Assembly: GCA_905221605.1 (NCBI GenBank)
Contig: CAJNDS010000236.1
Coordinates: forward strand, 955,992-1,019,991
Reading direction: 5' to 3'
DNA: 64,000 nucleotides
From: Symbiodinium natans
Lineage: Eukaryota; Sar; Dinophyceae; Suessiales; Symbiodiniaceae
Shown: one piece after another, positions 1-12,700 of the stretch
Layout: the number at the start of each line of letters is the position of its first letter
Position numbering within the stretch: position 1 is the stretch's first letter
The notes under the pieces: generated by a model
Told to the model about the DNA's origin: nothing
Seen by the model: the letters and a program-made list of their open reading frames with translations, nothing else
Database searches by the model: none
Made by a program: the position numbers and the translations under genes

Positions 1-162
1 ATATGAACCGGATGTATGTGTCAAATGTCTAGCGCTTTAGATGCCACCGGCCCAAGACTCGGATGCTATCACAGAAATAGGGTTTAGGGTTTGAGGACCA
101 CAAGCACAAGCCCCCGTCTTTTTGTTGTTCGTGCGGATGGGTGCCACGAACCTCAGGCAAAC

Positions 163-196
163 GTTGGGAACATGTCGATGCCGTGCGCAGCGGGTC
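163..196 (-). CDS. Exon 109 (phase not matched)
   Basis: Reads PAAHGIDMFP, which looks coding, with acceptor GTAG|G and donor CAAC|GTTTGC. This is the one junction I could not join in phase to the exon before it. The gene continues left of the window. Confidence 0.45.
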
Positions 197-3100
197 CTAC
201 TACCCTAAACCCTAAACCCGCAACGCCACTTCAACCCCAAATCCTGAACCCACTATAAGATCACCCAAATCACAAATTTACGAAAACGCCGCCCCCTTGC
301 CATCTTGTATTCCGGCCAGGTTACTGAGGGGATCCTGTACCACTGCGGCACACCCGAACTACCAGGTTTAGGGTCTTCAGGGCTTCTAGATTCAGATAGT
401 AAGCCCAGTAACCATATTATAATAAGGGCACCCTTTCTTTGGTTGGTTACTTTATAAGGGAACCCAGAACCCAAAAAAAGGGTAGAGGGTACCACTGGGC
501 TACCAAGTCTAGATAAGGCCCAAAGTGAGGCGGGAACTGAGGCAGAGAGTCCATTCAAGATTCAGAAGAGCTGACGATGAAGCATGGCCATGTTATGTCC
601 ATAGGGTTTAGGGTTTAGGGTTTAGGGTTTGGGGTTTAGGGTTTAGGGTTTAGGGTGTTCTGCAGTTGACTGCAGCACGTCGTCGCTGCACTTGGCCACT
701 GCACTGGGCCTTGGACCCGACGCGACGCAGCCCGATGCCTGGCCCAGAAAGCATCGGACGGGTCTTAAGCCAGTCACAATGTACCCCAAACCCGGACACC
801 TATGCACCTATGGAAGATAGGGTTTAGGGTTTAGGGTTTAGGGTCCTTAACTCAGTCCAGCTGACACACAAAGTGGCGGCAGGGTGACTTGAGCAGGGTC
901 ACTGGGCGGTACGGCGGTACTGCATGTTGCTATGTGCTTTCAGCTTTACCCCCAGTAGGCCTGAACTAGACCTTACTCGCTAGTTGCGAGCCGGAATTCG
1001 GGAATTGGGCTCCGTACATCCCCGTATAACCCTTGTCAGGGACTATATAGGGACCCTAAATCTCCTAATTCCCTACTAAGAAGCACCCTAAACCATGAAC
1101 CCTAAGCCCTAAACCCTATAAACCCTAAACCCTTCAGGGTTTAGGGTTTAGGGTTTAGGGTTTAGGGCAAGCTTCATGAAATGACAACCGAAGACTGGGC
1201 GCAGGTGCTGTTGTACATGGAGCTGCAGGTGTCCATGTAGGGATCCTCTCCGCCAGGTCGGATTTAGGGTTTCGGGTTTAGGGTTGTCTAGGGTTGTCTA
1301 GGGTTGTTTAGGGTTGTTTAGGGTTGTTTAGGGTTGTTTAGGGTTGTTTAGGGTTGTTTAGGGTTGTTTAGGTTTCTTGTGGGGAGGTTCGTTTAGGGTT
1401 TTTTAGGGTTTAAGCTTAAACCCCAATGCATAAGCCGCTCATGCCCTATAAGTAAATATACACCCAGACACCAGTAGAAGATGCAAAACACGCTCCAAGC
1501 CTCCAAAAGACTTCGGCTAGGTTCCTCCATGACCTCGTAAAGAAACCTAACCACCAAACCAGGGAAAAGCGGATAACTACCACTGCGGGTCGTAGAAGAA
1601 ACATGCCCCAAACCCCTTTTCTCTGGACTCTAAACCCTAAACCCAGCCCAGCCCCCCCCTAGCGGTCTCTGCTCTCCCCCCCCCCCCCCCCCCCCCCCCC
1701 CAAATCCCCACCAAGCCTAAAACGGTTTAGGGTTTAGGGTTTAGGGTTTAGGGTTTAGGGTTTAGGGTTTAACCCGACACCCTAAAACCCAGAAACCCTC
1801 AAACCCTGAAACCCCTAAAGCCCTCAAAGCACAAGCCCTAAAGCCCTAACACGCTAAAACCCTCAAACCCTAAAACCCTCACAGCCTGAAACCCCAAAAC
1901 CTAAAACCCTAAATCCCCAAATTAAACAAAAACAAAAACCCAAAAACCAAAAAAAAACAACAACAAACAACAACAACAACAACAAACAAACACAACCCAA
2001 AAAACAACAAACAACCTCCCCCCCCCCCAAAAAAAAAAAAAAAACAGAAACCCGAAACCCACCCTAAAACCGCCCATTTATAACTCGGAAAGCCGGTCGC
2101 TGATGGTCTGAGTGCGGCAGAAGTTGGACTTCTCGCCTCGGAGGTGAGCAGCTTACTCTGAACCCAAGTACAGAGTTTGACATTGGTTTTTAGGGTTTAG
2201 GGTTTAGGGTTTAGGGTTTAGGGTTTAGGGGTTGACGACGAAAGTGCCGTTACCAAAACCATGGGGCTTCCGAAGGTAGGGGTGCCGTTGCTGAGGTTGC
2301 CATACGAGGGATTATCGTCTTTTGGGGGGTAGACTGGGGGTCCTCATTTGCTTTTACTACGATTTGCTTAAGAACCCCAAAAGAATTTAAGAACAAAGCA
2401 AAACAATCCCTTTTTTACCCTTTTATTCGGGGAAAAGGAGCCCCTAGGCCCATCGATTTCAAGGTTACATTCTCAATAAAGGGCAGTAGAGGGGCATTGA
2501 AGCTCCCCTCAGCTTACCCCTGAACCCTAAACCCCTAAACCCTAAGCCCTAAACCCTAAACCCTAAACCCTGAACCCTGAACCCTGAACCCTAAACCCTA
2601 AACCCTAAACCCTACTCGGCCCTACTCTTATCCCTGAATCCGGAAGAGCACACATCGAGCCCCGCGCAGTTGGTGCCGGCGGGCGATGTGCCGATTAGCG
2701 TCGAGTTGTACACGTAGACACGCCTGTTTTTTGAACATTCTACAAAGAGGCTAAAAAGGGTTTAGGGTTTAGGGTTTACCAAGAGTAACCCCGGAATCAA
2801 GAATTTGCCCTGTTTGGCTTAAAGGGGCTTGTAAGGGAACTTGAAACCTCAGCAACGGGAAGAAGGGCCTAATTACTCTGGTTCCTAGTTCTTAAGCCAA
2901 ATGTGGCTTAGGGTTTGTGGGGTTTAGGGGGGTTTGAAAGTTTTGTTTGCATTCTGCGGCCTATGCTGCTGCGCTTTGGTGTCCAGAGCTTCGGGTTTAG
3001 ACCTGTGGTTGTTCGTGGATGTCACCGGTCCATGTAGCACGAACACCCGAACCCCAAACCCTAAACCCGGAACCCTCAACCCTGAACCCAAACATCCTGT

Positions 3101-6100
3101 AACTCCGCGCCTGAAAGCAGAGCCAATGGAGAGGTAGGGCAGAATGCCTGGTCTTCTGGTACTTGGAGCTGCGGGTTTGTGGTACACAATTTTTGGGGTA
3201 CAGAGGAGTATATGTAGGGTTTGTGTATCGGCTGACTGCTTATGTGATGCCTCAGAGCATGATCGAGCTATGGTGTCCAATTTGTCCTAACAGCATGTGT
3301 AGCAGGACGTAACTTTGGTAAGGCAGCTATACCCTAAGCTTCGATCCTTGTAACCCAATTAGGATAACTCTACTTATAACTAGGGGGCTCCTATGGCTCC
3401 TTGTAGACCGTCAAACCTAAACCCTGAACCCTCTGCTTAGGGTCTTGGGTGTTTAGGGTTTAGGGTTTAGGGTTTAGGGTTTAGGGGGTGGCCTCCTTGT
3501 AGGGTTAGGTTCGGCTTCCTGCCCGTCTTCGAAGTCTCCCAGGGCCCGAACCGATGTGCGAATCCGACACCACCTTGACAGCTCGGCGGAAATACCACGT
3601 GGATTTAGGGTTTAGGGGCTTAGGGGCTTAGGGGTTTAGGGGTTTAGGGGTTTAGGGGTTTAGGGGTTTAGGGGTTTAGGGGTTTCGGATTTAGATTTAG
3701 GGTTTAGGGTCCATAGGGTCCTTGGCCATGGCATTACTCAGGATGCAAGCCAGTGAGACCACTATCCAAGCAGCACTTTTCCAAGACTCGTCACGAACTC
3801 GGAGGATGTTCATGTGCGGTTCCCCTAACTCGGGCCCCAACCCTCAACACCAAACCAGCACTACAGTGTGAAGTCTTATTTCAAGTGCACCCCAAAAAAC
3901 GCAGAAACTAGAGAAATCTTCACAAGCATTGTCATTCTAGGTTATGTTCGATAAGTTATAAGTCCCTCCCGAAACCCTAAACCAGAAACCCTACAACCCC
4001 TACAACCCCTACAACCCCTACAACCCCTACAACCCCTACAACCCCTACAACCCCTAACCCCTAAACCCTAAACCCTAAACCAACCCAGATAGTCAAGTAA
4101 GGAGGCCCCCCTCCCTGCATGGATTGTGGAAGTGCAGGGTCGCTGGAGTCGAAGCTCGCAGCCGACTGGCTAACATAGGGGCCCCTTCCTTAAGAATGAG
4201 GTAATGGGATATGTGAATAAATAAATAAAATACATAACTAAATTATATATATATACAGACAGACAGAGACAGAGACAGATGTGTACATGCATACAATAGG
4301 TAGGTACGTATCTGTATACACACCCTGTACTTCTTGCATATATATATATATATATGGATGTACAGATACAGCCCTTCCAGCCCCTTGGTCTGATAGAGGG
4401 CCGAGTGGGTTTGCGCCCTGCTGGAAAGACCCTCAAGTTCTTCTTGGTAGCCTAGCAACCATATTACAATAAGGGCACCCTGTTTTTTTTTTTTTTTTTT
4501 TTTTGGGGGGGGGGGGTGGTTGCTTTGATAAGGGAACCTTCAACTCCCCCAAAAAAGTGAAAACGGCACCGCTGGGCTGCCAAGTGGTGCCAGCACTAGA
4601 CCTAACACCATGGCCTGCAAGTGCAAAACATGCTGGTACATTCTACTGCGCAACCTAGAATCATTTCAAAAAAGGTGCCCTCTGTTGTTTAAAGAGGTTT
4701 ACAAGGGGACCCCAACAACCCCAAAAAGGGAAGGAATAAGGGTACTACCGGGCATCCTTATTTGGGGAAGCAAGGCTGGCTCCCGCTTGCTTTCACGGCG
4801 TGAACGCATGGCTGCGGCTTGACCCATTCGTTTGGTTTAGGGCTTAGGGCTTAGGGCTTAGGGCTTAGGGCTTAGGGCTTAGGGCTTAGGGCTTAGGGCT
4901 TAGGGTCTAGGGTCTAGGGTTTAGGGTTTAGGGTTTAGGGTGTAAAGGAGGTGGCGTAGATGAAGCTGTGAGACACACACAATAACCCCAGTTGTCACTA
5001 CCACTCCCCACCAGAAGCTCTGGGTTCAACGCAAGAGAAGCCGGGCTCCAGGCGATGTTTGTCAGGATGGTCCTGGACGGGGTGGTGTCGGAGAGGTACA
5101 CGCCAGCGTGCGCGGCCTTCCAGACCTGCAAAGGAGATCGGCATCAACCCTGCCTGTGTGATGCTCACCCTCCCCAACCGACCCCGGTTCCAGAGGGCAC
5201 GAGAAAGAATTGACATGCCATGATGTTATATGACAGATTGTATCCCCAAAGTGAAACAGCAATGCAACGAGAATGTAACAGTACAATATGAACCCGGAGC
5301 TGCGGACGCAGCTGCTTCGTAGGGCTTAGCTTGAAGGGCTCGTTAGGTGCTACCCTGAACCCTACACTAAAAACCCTAAACCCTAAACCCTAAACCCTAA
5401 CCCTAAACCCTGAACTGAACTTCACAATCCAGAGTGCTGGAAGCAACCCTGAAACCGATACGAGGAAAAGGGGCCGCAAATAGTCAGTATAGGGCTTAGG
5501 ATTTAGGGTTCAGGGTTTAAGGTTTAGGGTTATAGCTTAAAATAGTAGGGGCCTGACTAATTAGACTGGCTGTTTCGTGTTTTGTATATATAAATACTGT
5601 TTTTTTGTGGGGGGTTCTAGTTTTATTCTAAAGGGAGCATAGTCGAATACTACTAGTACTTCTTCCGACCCACTACATTCAACTCCCCCGCCCGGGCGCC
5701 TTGAACAGGTTGAAAGTCATACAGGTGGTCTGGCGAGCCGTCAACAAGAAAGCCTCAGGGGGGCCTAAACCCTAAACCCTAAACCCTAAACCCTAAACCC
5801 TAAAGGGCTCGTGCTGGGTTTGGGGATTGGGGTTTTGGGGTTTGCAAGGATTCGAGTTGAGAGGCTAGAGAGTCAAGGCCTGGGGTGTGAGGCTTGAAGC
5901 CCTAAACCCTAAACCCTAATCCCTAAACCCTAAACCCTAATCCCTAAACCCTAAACCCTACTCCCTAATCCCTAAACCCTAAACCCTAAACCCTAAACCA
6001 CTGACACGATTCTTTAGCTTGCAGGGCTTGCGGACTGAAAAGATCAAGGCTTTCTACGCCCATGCGACGCTTTTCGCATCCCTCATCCACATCAATGCTT

Positions 6101-9100
6101 TGATACACTTTGCATCCAAAAGTCCTACCGCCCTACCACAGGGGCCTGATTAGAATAGGGTTTTGGGGGGTTATTCTAGTATCATTACAAAGGGGCCATA
6201 GGGGTCCAGGCTTCTCAAAGGAATACTACGTACAGCGACAAGCTTGGGGTACTAAGGAACCAAACAGAAGCCGAAAACCGCACCAACGAAAAGGGTCGCT
6301 GCACTCAGCCGAAAGCCCTAAGCCCAAAGCCCAAACTCTAAACCCTAAACCCTAAACCCTAAACCCTGAACCCTAAACCCAAAACCCTATCGCTGAGAGC
6401 CCGGCACCCACGATGACGGCTGTTGCCTCGTTGTTGAACATTGCGCGGGGCGGGCACGGCTCGGCCTTGACAGAGCAGGGCTAGGCGTTTAGGGCGTGGG
6501 GTTTAGGTTATAGAGTTTACGGTTTAGGGTTTAGTGTTTAGGTTTTTAGGGTTTGGGGTTTAGCATTTAGTTGAAAACGTATATACATATGTACACCTAT
6601 TTTGTACACATCTGGCTTATAATCCTGGAGTTTATGTCAGGTCTACAAATCAGGCTCTATGTAGGTATAATATAAATGAAAATAATAACACTATATATAT
6701 ATGTATATATATAGAGGGCTTATGAAATGTAGGTGCCTTGTCGGGTTCAAAAAACCATTCATATAGAGGATACGCAAAACCCGAAAACTGTTGGGGGTGG
6801 GGGAGGGGCTACTAAAACGAGTGCAACATTATAGAGCTCTAGGTTTGATGCAGGCCGCTTTTAGGGTCCTGTCTGGCTTGTAAACTACCCCTGGTTCTTG
6901 GTAGGGAATGTTCTTTGCAATTTGGGCCCTATATCATATAAACCCTTTAAGGGATTACCTGGTAATGAACCAGCCCACTACTATGTCCAATGTCTAGTCC
7001 AGCCAATGCCACCCCACCTAAGCCCGCCTGAGACCAACACAGCTGAATTCACGCATATAACCCCCCTAAACCCTATAAACCCTAAACCCAGTGCCCACCA
7101 AGCCCCCGCATGAGGCTCCACGCTGGCGTCAGGTAACCCATGTCCCGGGAGCCGGCGACCACGTTGCCAATCATACGCACAGGCCTGGCTTTGGGAAACC
7201 AGGATTTAGAGCTTAGGATTTAGGGTTTGGGGTTTAGGGTTTGGGGTTTAGGGATTTTAGAAAAGACTTGGGCCTCAAAAGGGGTTCCCATATAATACTT
7301 TTGGGGGCCCAAGTATATATAGTCATGGACCCTTAAAATTTTTGAAATCAGAGCTAGGGTCCCCAAAGGTTACATGCACGTAGCAAGCCAATCGCAAATA
7401 AAGGCAGACGGGTACCCAAGTGAGTCATCCTACTTATGTAGACCTATATAAGAACTGCTTCCTAGTTCTCGATCCTATTTCGTTGTGTGCGCGTGTTTCT
7501 TGGTTCAGACTTTGGAGATTGAGCGGCTTCATGGCATCGCAACATTGTTTCTGTGACTATCGGCTGCAAGCTGCAAAGGGGGGGAGGGGGAGCCCTCCAT
7601 CCACCGCAGATCGTCTTTGTACGTGCTGTGCTTAAATTGTGGGTGAGTGACCCCGTTTAGTAGAGAATAAACATGATGGGTCCGAGCTACCTTCCTCTCT
7701 TAGGTTTCTTGGGAACCCTATAACCCTAAATCCTAAACCCTAAACCTGAAGCCTTGAACCCAAACCCTCGCTCAAAACAAGAAGGCCCTGTGCAGCCCTT
7801 TTTTCTTCACATTAGATTTTGGCTCTGGGCTCTCTGTTTAGACCATCCAAGGGAGCCTATGCTTCGGGCTCAGTACGACTAAAGACCAGACACACCCCAA
7901 CTGACTTGCGACCAACAGCCTTGAACGACGGTCCCAAACCCTAGCCCCAAACCCTGAACCCTAAACTCCAAACTCCTAGACCCCAAGCCCAAGCCTCCCA
8001 GACGCGCCCACAGAAATACTACAGCAGCGATGACTTACCGGTTCTGAGTAGGGAAAGATTAGGTGCACCCTCTACCCTTGAAGCTTATATTTCGAGGGGC
8101 ATAAGGTGGGTAATTGCCTCAATCCCTAAACCCTAAACCCTAAACCCTAAACTAAACCCTACGTAAACCCTACACCCTAAGGGTCCGCAGCTCAGGGCGG
8201 GGCAGCTGGTCCAAGCGAATCCCGGCATACTGCGGCACCTCGGGAGCCAGCGTTGAAGGGCTGAAGGGTGTTAGGCGTAGGGTTTAGGGTTTAGGGTTTA
8301 GGGTTTAGGGTTTAGGGTTTAGGGTTTAGGGTTTAGGGTTTAGGGTTTAGGGTTTAGGGTTTAGGGTTTTTGGGTATAACCCTTCTCTCAAGGGACAGAG
8401 GGGCCTAACTATTGCGACCTTCAGGGCCTGCCATAGGGTTTAGGGTTGAGGGTTTGAGGTACCCTAAGCCCTAAGCCCTAAGCCCTGAACCCTGAACCCT
8501 GAACCCTAAACCCTAAACCCTAAACCCTAAACCCTGAACCCTGAACCCTAAACCCTAAACCCATTGCGGGGGAAGCGTGAAAGAACACAGAAGCCAAGGG
8601 CTCCCGGCAACCACATCCGTCTCTGACTGCAGCGTCCTCAGTGCGCTGACCCCTACGTTGGAGCAGACCCTGGAAAACATGTATATACTTTTTAACCTAG
8701 GCTTAAAAAAGGGTGCCCTTTTTTGCTTGAAGGGGTTCATAAGGGAACCTAAACCCCCCCAAAAGGGAATAAGGGTACTACTGGGCATCCTAGTATAGTA
8801 GAACCCAAATTAACGTATTAAAGTAGAGTACTCCAAAACCCAGTCACTTGCCAGATGAACGGGCGTTGGCTTGCAGCCAAGAACTCGAGTTTATTGGGGG
8901 CAGAATGGGAATATTGGCTAGTTTTCAGCATAGCTATATCGCGGGGGGACTGTCGGCAATTTAGCTCCTGCATTGCATGCTAACCCTAAACCCTAAACCC
9001 TAATTTCGAAACCCTAACCCTAAACCTCCCTCAGATCTAGCTTAAGGCTTTGCACCAACGGACGCGGCTGCTTTCAAGCGAGTCTCATCCGTGGCGCAGT

Positions 9101-9734
9101 GTCCGCCAGCTTCAGGCCTGCCAAAGCAAACCCTTAAGTTTAGGGTTTAGGGTTTAGGGTTTAGGGTTCAGGGTTTAGGGTTTAGGGTTTAGGGCTTGAC
9201 CCCCCAAAACCCAAAACCCCAAACCCTAAGCAAACCCTAGTTAAACCCTATTTACACCCTAAGTAAACCCCAATTAAACCCCAATTAAAGCCTATCTAAA
9301 CCCTCATTAGACCCTAGCTAAACCCATATTAACCTGGATGAATCACTAACTAAACCCTAGCTAAACCCCAGTAAGACCCTAGTTAAACCCCAATGAACCC
9401 TAATTAAACCCGAATTAAACCCAATTCAACCCTCACTAAACCCTAGTTAAACCCTAGTAAACCCTAATTGAACCCTAGTTAAACCCGACTTAAGCCCAAT
9501 TCAACCCTAGTTGAACCCAAATTAAACCCGAACTAAACCCTAGTTAGAGACTCATTGAACCCTAGTTTAAAGCCTAATTAACACCCTACTTGAATTAAAC
9601 CTCATCGAACTATAAGCTCCTAAAACCCGAAACCCTCAAACTCAAAACCCCTAAGTTCTAAAGCCTACATCTGGACCGGTTGTTTATGCTTTTTGCTAAC
9701 GGTTTTTGCTGTTGCTTGCTCGGCTTCTTCTTTT

Positions 9735-9765
<31 letters not shown>

Positions 9766-12700
9766 GGGCGGGGAGGGGCGTGTTAGGGTTTGTTTAGGGT
9801 TTTGGGTCTTTTTTAAGAGTTGTTTAGGGTTCTTAGGTTCTTTTCAGGGCTCTTTAAAGGGTTTTGTTCAGGGCTTTTAAAGAGTTGTTGGTGTCCTTTG
9901 TTTCTTTGTGTTGCGTTGCCGGCGGGACTTTCAAGTTGCAGCCCAAGCATGCCCAGGGCACCAATGATGGCGTTGTCCTTGATCTGCACCGCCGCGGACC
10001 CCTGCAGGACAATGCCGTGAAAACGAGGGTAAGGGTTTAGGGTAAACTTAGCTGCTGAGCTCATGAGGCCCCCAAAGAAGTGTACACTTTCAGCTCTATA
10101 GTATAGGGGGGTATAGTATCCCAAAAGGTGTAAAGCGTACTCATTCAGATTTTGGGCAAGGTCCACAGGAGCGCAAGCCTCTAGTGGTCAGTATTTTGCT
10201 ATAGGGTATATGGTGAGCTCTCCAGATGAAGGTCCCGCGCTGTACCCCAACCAGGGGCCGCCCTGTCAGAACTACCCCAAAAGGGCCAATCTTTTCCGGG
10301 GTGGCCGTGTGGTCACAACATTTGGGGCGATACAGTCCCCAGGATTAAGGGTGAAGGTGAGGCCCAAGGACCTTCTGCGAGAAGATGCCGCCATTCATCG
10401 AGCGGAACATCACCTGGGCTGGGCGGATGCCACAACTCCATGGCCTCCTGGGAGTTTTACTCCCCTTAGAACCTTCATAAAGCTGTACTTATCATCTTCC
10501 GAGGATTCCCTTGATTTTATATAAGTAGAGTTTCAGAATAGTTCCTAAGGGGGCTGTAGAGAGACGTTCTTGCAATGACTACATGCTATCCAGCTTGGAA
10601 CCCTGTCCCTGCAACCCTACTTGGAGGATCGAGGGACTTGGCAAGTAGACAGAAGTGTTCTAAGCTTGCCCCCAAAAAGGGTCCCAATTGGTGTTCTTGT
10701 TCTACTTACTACACCCCTGATCCTCCAAGAAAAGCCTGAACCCTGGTTCTACCCTGGTTCTTAGTAGGGAATGAGGAAATGAGGGCCTGTATATACCCTT
10801 TAACGGATTAAAAGGGGTACCTCATTCCCACATTCCCTACTGAGAACCAGCCAGCCGGAACCCTAAATCCTAAACCCTGAACCCTGAACCCTCCAGCGAG
10901 CCCGGGGCGTTGTTGGTGATGAGGACGGGCGCGTTCGAGGACTCCAGGTGAAGAGCGTATTCCTGGCGGAATTGGGCTGGTCAACCGGGGTTTAGGGTTT
11001 AGGGTTTAGGGGTTTCCGGGCATTCACCAGCCGAAGCCGGGGTTTCGGTATTCAGATTAAAATAAGAGGTTGGGATGTTCTCCCTTACACTAGCAGTTTA
11101 CTACTGACCGTCCTTAATAGGGAACATAACAGGTGCCCTATTAAGAAGTGCTAGTGTGGGAGCTTTTCAAATCAGAGGGCTTATTCGGGATCCTAAGGGT
11201 TAGGTTTCAGAGAGCATCGGGTTTCAGGGTAGTAGGATTTAGGCTCTTGGATGATGGCGCTTGGGCTGTAGGTTTCTTGGAGGGCTAATCCGGGCTTAGG
11301 GCGGCCCCCAAGGCCAGCGGAAAGAGCCGGATTTGCCACAGAGTCCGTCCATGAGTTGCCATGGAAGATCAGCACCGGCGGAGGCTCCTGGCTTCTGGCA
11401 GAGCCATGGTTGGTGGGGTTTTAGGGTTTCAGATTTAGGGGTTTAGGGTTTAAAGGGTAGGGGGCTTTTAGGGTTTCAGATTCAGGGGTTTAGGGTTTAA
11501 AGGGTAGGGGGCTTTGAGGGTTTCAGATTTAGGGGTTTAGGGTTTAAAGGGTAGGGGGCTTTTAGGGTTTCAGATTTAGGGGTTTAGGGTTTAAAGGGTA
11601 GGGCTTGATGATGAATGGCTTGCAGGGGAGTTGCCAAGGTCGAACCCTCTGCACGACGAGCCGAGCATGGGTACACCTAGTGGCCCAAGAGAGGCTTAGA
11701 GGGGTTTAGGGCTTGATCATAGGGCTTAGGGTTTTCATTCTGGGGTTTAATTCGAGGGGCTGAGGAATATATGATGGGTTTAGGGGGTTTAATCATAGGG
11801 GTTTAAGGGTTTAGGAGGGCCCTACGGGTCCATGTACCTAAAGAAATGTACACCTGGGCCCCTTTAGAGCCCAAAGTATTCCCTATTTGGGTACATGGAC
11901 CCTTAGGGGGGGTCTAGGCTTGGGGCAAGCTCGGCTGCCCACGAAGTTGGAGCCGTAGGTGATCTTGACGGCCTTGCAAGTGTAGCAGAGGCAGCTGAGT
12001 AGGGGGGGGGGAAGGGGGGAAGGGGGGGGTGGGGAAGGGGGGGGTTTTAGGTTTAGGGTTAGGGTCTAGGGTCTAGGGTCTCGGGTCTAGGGTCTGGGAA
12101 TGGGATTGGGATCGGGGGGGGGGGGGGGGGGGGGGGTGGGGTGCAAAGTGTCCCATGAATAAGGGTGCGGGGGGTTTGAAATGAGGCTTGCAATCTAGTA
12201 GGAGGGAACTTGACCCCAGAATATGCTCAAAGCGCGTGAGGCACTCATCCCGCGGGGGTTATAGGGCCTGAGGGTTGGTTCTTCGGGCTAAACCCTGCCA
12301 AGGGTATCCTGAAACCCTGGGCCCTAAACCCCACACCCCAAACCCCTAAACCCTAAACCCTAAACCCCAAACCCCAAACCCTAAACCCTAAACCTCCTGG
12401 CGCCCAAGAGCCCTCAACCCGAGCTCCCGGCCGCTGAGAGGGCTCCCTTACCCAGGCTGTGGAAGTTCGTGTACCTCGAGTGGTGGGTTTAGGGTTTAGG
12501 GTTTAGGGTTTAGGGTTTAGGGTTTAGGAAGTTCGTGTACCTCGAGTGGTGGGATGTCAGGGCTTGGGAGGGTTTAAGGTTTAAGGGGCTTGGAAGTGAG
12601 GGGTTTAGGGTTTAGGGCTAGGATTTAGGGTTCGGGGGATAAGAGAAAGGGTTGAGGGGGGGTTTCAGGGCTTCGGGTTTAGGGCTTTCAGGGGTTTTAG

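Noticed and set aside
600-653. True chromosome end
   Set aside because: Arrays are short, occur in both orientations throughout, and are separated by coding exons, so they are interstitial.
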